Assembly (NCBI RefSeq): GCF_004912155.1
Contig: NZ_STGX01000012.1
Span: 1-64,000 of the forward strand
From: Glycomyces paridis
GTDB lineage: Bacteria > Actinomycetota > Actinomycetes > Mycobacteriales > Micromonosporaceae
Length of the DNA stretch: 64,000 bases
Reading direction: 5' to 3'
The translations under genes were made by a program, and so were the position numbers. The notes below the pieces were generated by a model. The model worked only from the letters and a program-made list of their open reading frames with translations, did not search any database and was not told the origin of the DNA. Every line of letters starts with the position of its first letter. Within the stretch, counting starts at the first letter, position 1. Below are positions 60,389 to 64,000 of this stretch, piece after piece.

Positions 60389-62194
60389 TCAGTCGCGGAG
60401 GACGAGCCGCAGCGAGGCGACGCCGTCGTCCGCGACCTCGATCGGCACGCCCCAGTCCTGGCGGGTGAGCTGGCAGGCGGGGTGCTCGGCCTCGGCGTCG
60501 CAGGTCGCGGCCTGGGCGACGACCTGGAGGACGCCGCGCTCGACCCCGTCGGCGAGCACGAGGTCGCGCCCGAGCTCCTCACCGGCGCCCGCGCCCTCGG
60601 CGAGGAGCTGCGGCGGGTCGGCCGAGACGGTGACCCGGATCGGCGAACCGTACGTGTAGTCGAGCTTCTGCCCCGCGGCGGGCGCGAACAGGACCTCCAG
60701 GCGCAGCGCGCCGGGGCGGACCTTGGTGCGCTTGCGGGTGACCCGGTGGTGGCGCCCGGAGACGGCCGACTCGCCGAGGCCGGGTTCGGCCAGGCGGTGC
60801 GCGGCCGACTCGACGACGAGCGTCCGATCGCCCAGGACGAGGACGTCGCTGGGCTCGGCGAGGCCCTCGGCGAGCGTGCTCACCGTCGCGGCCCGCGGAT
60901 CGTAGGCGCGCAGGGCGCCGTTGTAGGTGTCGGCGACCGCGATGCGGCCGTCCGGCAGGACCGCGACGCCGAGCGGGTGCTGCATGAGGGCCTCGGCGGC
61001 GGGGCCGTCGACGTGCCCGAAGTCGAACAGGCCCTGGCCGACGACGGTGCGCATCGCGCCGTCCTCGACGTAGCGGAGCGAGGAGGTCTCGGAGTCGACG
61101 AGCCACAGGCGTTCGCCGCCGTCCTCGGAGGCGCCGACGGCGAGGCCGGAGGGCTGGGCCATCCACACCTGGTCGAGGGGGCCGTCCTTGAGGCTCTCGA
61201 CGGTGGTGCCCGCGTAAACGCCCGCGGTGCCCTTGAGCGGGTCGAAGTACCAGAGCTGGTGGATGCCGGCCATCGCCACGACCACCTTCCCGTCGAACCA
61301 GACGAGGTCCCACGGGGAGGAGAGGTCGGTCTCCAGGGCGGCGTCGGTGCCCGCGTCCATGCGCCACTGCGCGCCGGTCCCGGCGACGGTGGTGACCGCG
61401 CCGTCGGCGAGGCGCACGCCGCGCAGCAGGTGGTTCACGGTGTCGGCGACGACGAGGTCGTACCCGACGCGCGAGGCGACCTCCTCGGGGAGGAGGACGA
61501 GGCCCTGCGGCTCGTTGAACCGCGCCTCGGCGGCGCCGTCGGTGCGGCCGCGCTCGCCGGAGCCGACGACGGCCGTGACGGTGGCGAGGTCGGGGGCGAG
61601 GCGCACGAGGCGGTGGCGGGCGGAGTCGGTGACGAGGACGTCGCCGCCGGGCAGCGCGATCGCCTTGCCGGGGAAGCGGAGCGTGGTCGGCGCGGGGTCG
61701 GCGGCGACGTACGGGCTGCCCTCGGGTTCGAGGGTGCCCTTGGCGGTGTGTGCGGCGACGAGGTCGCCGATCACGGCGTCGAGTGCGTCGAGGTGGCCTT
61801 CGCCGGCCATGGTGGCGACGGCGTAGCCCTCGGGGTCGAGGACGACGAGGGTCGGCCAGGCGCGGGCGGCGTAGGCGTCCCAGGTGGTGAGGTTCGGGTC
61901 GTCGAGAACCGGGTGCTCGACGCCGTAGCGCTCGACGGCGGCGGCGAGGGCCCGCGGGTCGCGCTCGTGCTCGAACTTCGGAGAGTGGACGCCGACGATG
62001 ACGAGCGCGTCGCCGTACTTGGCTTCGAGCGGGCGCAGCTCGTCGAGGACGTGCAGGCAGTTGATGCAGCAGAAGGTCCAGAAGTCGAGGACGACGACCT
62101 TGCCTTTGAGGCTGTCGAGGTCGAGGTCCCTGCCGCCGGTGTTGAGCCAGCCGCGGCCGACGAGCGGGGCCGCGCGCACGCGAGAAGCAGTCAC
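60389..62194 (-). CDS. Thioredoxin-like protein fused to NHL-repeat beta-propeller
   Basis: The protein has 601 residues. Residues ~1-150 are a TlpA-like thioredoxin fold with the redox pair in WTFCCINCLHVL (CINC). NHL repeats follow (FPGKAIALPGGDVLVTDSAR, FNEPQGLVLLP, HPLGVAVLPDGRIAVADTYN), building a beta-propeller, and a ~100-residue C-terminal beta domain ends it. The NHL-thioredoxin architecture occurs from bacteria to animals (NHLRC2). No signal peptide is seen, so it is probably cytoplasmic. GTG at 62194 is preceded by TAGTCT ten bases upstream, suggesting a leaderless transcript. Confidence 0.92.
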   Translation of the reverse strand: MTASRVRAAPLVGRGWLNTGGRDLDLDSLKGKVVVLDFWTFCCINCLHVLDELRPLEAKYGDALVIVGVHSPKFEHERDPRALAAAVERYGVEHPVLDDPNLTTWDAYAARAWPTLVVLDPEGYAVATMAGEGHLDALDAVIGDLVAAHTAKGTLEPEGSPYVAADPAPTTLRFPGKAIALPGGDVLVTDSARHRLVRLAPDLATVTAVVGSGERGRTDGAAEARFNEPQGLVLLPEEVASRVGYDLVVADTVNHLLRGVRLADGAVTTVAGTGAQWRMDAGTDAALETDLSSPWDLVWFDGKVVVAMAGIHQLWYFDPLKGTAGVYAGTTVESLKDGPLDQVWMAQPSGLAVGASEDGGERLWLVDSETSSLRYVEDGAMRTVVGQGLFDFGHVDGPAAEALMQHPLGVAVLPDGRIAVADTYNGALRAYDPRAATVSTLAEGLAEPSDVLVLGDRTLVVESAAHRLAEPGLGESAVSGRHHRVTRKRTKVRPGALRLEVLFAPAAGQKLDYTYGSPIRVTVSADPPQLLAEGAGAGEELGRDLVLADGVERGVLQVVAQAATCDAEAEHPACQLTRQDWGVPIEVADDGVASLRLVLRD

Positions 62195-62245
62195 CGGACG
62201 AGACTAGCTCGCGTGCGGCACATGAGACCTGCTCATGTCATGGAA

Positions 62246-62274
62246 CGGGGCCGACGGGCTTGCCGTCGGCCCCG
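62246..62274. terminator. Terminator downstream of the TQ-motif membrane protein gene
   Basis: A perfect 12-bp stem CGGGGCCGACGG/CCGTCGGCCCCG with a GCTTG loop. It lies downstream of the minus-strand gene ending at 62365 and upstream of the NHL gene. Confidence 0.8.
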
Positions 62275-62364
62275 TGGGGCTTGTCGTACCTGCGCGGTAT
62301 TTTTGAACCAGGGGTCCCTTAAGGCCGGATATATCGTGATTTATCAGCCTTCGGGATGGTTCGC

Positions 62365-63795
62365 CTACTCTTCTTCGGTCGCCGAGGCGTCCGGCTCCTC
62401 GCCGCCCTCGCCGTCGGCCGGGGCGCCGAGGAGGCTCAGGCAGTAGACGTCCTTCTCTACCGTGAGGGTCTCGCGCTGCGTGTCGGCGCACTTCTGGCCG
62501 TCGTCGACCTTCTCCACGATCTTGAAGTCCTCGCCGTCCTTGGCGTCGGCGCAGTCGATCGCCTCGGCCTGGTCGCCGCTGGTCTGGCGGACGCAGCCGC
62601 CCTCCTCGAACTTCGGGGCCGCGAACAGCAGGAAGTACACGCCCACGCCGGCCGCGATGACCACGAGCGCCGCCACCGTCGCCAGGATCGGCACCAGCGC
62701 CTTCCTGCCGCCGCCGCCCGAGGGCGGCGGGGACTGCTGCGGGACGGTCGGCTGGTAGCCGTAACCGGGCGCCACGCCCGGCTGCGTGTACTGCTGCTGC
62801 GCGGCCTGCGGCTGCGACGGCGACGCGTACGGGGTCGGCGGGGGCTCGCTGTGCGGGTTGTGCGCCCCGATGATGAGCTTCTGGGTGTCGTCGGACTGCA
62901 CCGGCGGCGGCTGCGGCGCGGACGGCTGCTGGTAGGCCGACTGCGGCTGCGCGTACGGCGCGGCCGGGGGCGGCGGCGGCACCGCGGCGGGGTTCGCCAG
63001 CGGGTTCGGCGGCGGCGACGGCCAGGCCGAGGCGGCCGGCGAAGGCTGCGGGGCGCCGCCGAGCTGGTCGCCGTACGGCGCGGGGGCGTTGAAGCCCGAG
63101 ACGCCCTGCGGCGGCAGGACCTGCGTGCGCTCCTCCTGCACCTCAGGCGCGGGCGGCTGCTGAGGCTGGGACGAGGGCCCCAGGCGCAGGATCTGCGTGC
63201 CGTCCTCGTCGAACTGCGGGGCCGAAGGCGTCGGCTGCGGGCCGTCGGCGAACGGCGCGGGCGCCTCGGGCGCGGCCGGGGCGACCTGCGTGGGAGCCGC
63301 GTCCGCCGCGGGGGCGGGCGGCACCTCGACACCGGCGCCGGCGACCGGCATGGCCTGCGTGGCGCCTTCGTCGATCGACGGGGCCGCGGGGGCCTCCGGC
63401 GCGACGGGGTCGGCGGCGGGAGCGGGCGGGACGTCGGCGAGCGCCTCGTTCGGGACGAACTCGGTGGCGCCCTCGTCAACGGACGGCGCGGCCGGGGCCT
63501 CGGGGGCGGGGGCCTCGGCGGAGACCTCGGGAGCAGGGGTCTCGGCAGCGACCGGCTCGGCGGCGGGCGCCTCGGGGGCGGCCTCCGCAGGGACGTCGGC
63601 GGCCGGGGCCTCGCCCGCATCCGCCGGTGCGGCCTCCGCGGCCGGCGCGTCGGCGCTCGCGGCCTCGGGGGCCGGCTCGGTCGACGCCGCCTCAGGTGCG
63701 GCGTCGGTCCCGGGGGCCTCGGCGCCGTCCTTGGCGTCGGCGCTGTCGTCGGGGGCCTCGCCCTTGGCTGGCGGGTTGCCTTGCTCGGAGGTCAC
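62365..63795 (-). CDS. Long Pro/Ala-rich single-TM protein with repeated TQ motifs
   Basis: The protein has 476 residues. Nearly 370 form a disordered cytoplasmic region rich in Ala/Pro/Glu/Gln. They are punctuated by similar short acidic motifs: DEGATEFVP, DEGATQAMP, DEDGTQILR, EERTQVLPP and SDDTQKLII. One TM helix (ILATVAALVVIAAGVGVYFLLF) leads to a ~75-residue outer domain with four Cys (GGCVRQ, IDCADA, QKCADT, VYCLSL). The acidic-Thr-Gln-x-hydrophobic motifs look like Ser/Thr kinase or FHA-docking sites. GAGGAGCAGCC precedes the GTG at 63795. Confidence 0.75.
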   Translation of the reverse strand: MTSEQGNPPAKGEAPDDSADAKDGAEAPGTDAAPEAASTEPAPEAASADAPAAEAAPADAGEAPAADVPAEAAPEAPAAEPVAAETPAPEVSAEAPAPEAPAAPSVDEGATEFVPNEALADVPPAPAADPVAPEAPAAPSIDEGATQAMPVAGAGVEVPPAPAADAAPTQVAPAAPEAPAPFADGPQPTPSAPQFDEDGTQILRLGPSSQPQQPPAPEVQEERTQVLPPQGVSGFNAPAPYGDQLGGAPQPSPAASAWPSPPPNPLANPAAVPPPPPAAPYAQPQSAYQQPSAPQPPPVQSDDTQKLIIGAHNPHSEPPPTPYASPSQPQAAQQQYTQPGVAPGYGYQPTVPQQSPPPSGGGGRKALVPILATVAALVVIAAGVGVYFLLFAAPKFEEGGCVRQTSGDQAEAIDCADAKDGEDFKIVEKVDDGQKCADTQRETLTVEKDVYCLSLLGAPADGEGGEEPDASATEEE

Positions 63796-64000
63796 GGCTG
63801 CTCCTCAATTGCTGCTTCCGGCCTGGCGTCTTGGGGGCACGCCAGACGGTCACACGCTACCGCAGCGGCGCTAACGATCACTCGACAGGGTTAAAAGGTG
63901 CGCCGGTCCGCGGGCCCCCGGCGGCGGGCCCGAACAGGCGTATCCGGGCAAGAGAAAAGGCCGGGTGCCAGCGGTTGCCCACCCCTCATGGCAATCGCGG
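63796..64000. other. Upstream region at the window end
   Basis: No gene is seen. A CGGGCCC/GGGCCCG hairpin lies at about 63911-63932. The promoter of the TQ-motif gene should lie here. Confidence 0.4.

Overview
This 64 kb window is chromosomal DNA of a high-GC filamentous-type actinobacterium. Evidence: strong G/C third-position bias, many GTG/TTG starts behind GGAGG-like sites, and genes typical of the class (BldC, valine-type amino-acid dehydrogenase, DUF3073, SARP regulator, PASTA kinases, DisA, WXG100-like proteins). A Glycomyces/Micromonospora-like actinomycete fits, but the genus is an inference. Nothing looks like a plasmid or intact prophage.

Layout. 1-1554 is a non-coding, degenerate repeat-filled stretch. 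1555-4326 is a SARP/NB-ARC/TPR regulator. 4500-11018 holds a YbaB-like protein, a HIT hydrolase, a PH-domain membrane protein and a divergent cluster of type VII (ESX)-like substrates, two of which end in a shared VWG...DPY tail. 11167-16629 has an acyl-CoA dehydrogenase behind two TTAC...GTAA operators, a SpoIIE-type phosphatase, a GNAT acetyltransferase, a secreted trypsin-like protease and tRNA-Gly(CCC). 16803-22636 has a sugar ABC importer under a LacI-type double operator, a beta-propeller lipoprotein and a small membrane protein. 22640-24700 is a low-GC insertion with two overlapping coiled-coil/membrane genes of unknown function, followed by a broken gene. 24818-33497 has a Nudix enzyme, a DrrAB-like exporter with its divergent TetR repressor and operator, a DUF4253 protein, an SGNH hydrolase, a GH42 beta-galactosidase and a lipid-kinase-like protein.

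33624-44815 opens with purA and then carries an unusual signalling cluster. It has two intact PASTA Ser/Thr kinases, two kinase homologues that have lost catalytic residues, an alpha/alpha-toroid membrane protein, a nucleotidyltransferase and a large permease-like protein. 45002-54997 holds DisA, MutY, a 600-bp gene-free segment with promoter, iterons and hairpins, a PrsW-type protease, BldC, valine dehydrogenase and DUF3073. 55167-63795 has an aldehyde dehydrogenase, a stand-alone pstB behind a four-unit PHO box, a thioredoxin-NHL protein, and a long proline/alanine-rich membrane protein with repeated TQ-type motifs.

How parts may connect. An 11-bp-periodic RTGAC-n6-GTGAC direct repeat lies upstream of both intact kinases, the divergent ESX-substrate cluster and the YbaB-like gene. 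This suggests one OmpR-family response regulator controls surface signalling and secretion here. The most promising candidates for undescribed biology are the low-GC two-gene cassette, the kinase/pseudokinase set with disulfide-type PASTA tails, the tagged ESX-like substrates, and the iteron/hairpin locus at 48567-48790. No database search was possible. Family names rest on motif recognition, and functions of unrecognised genes are left open.
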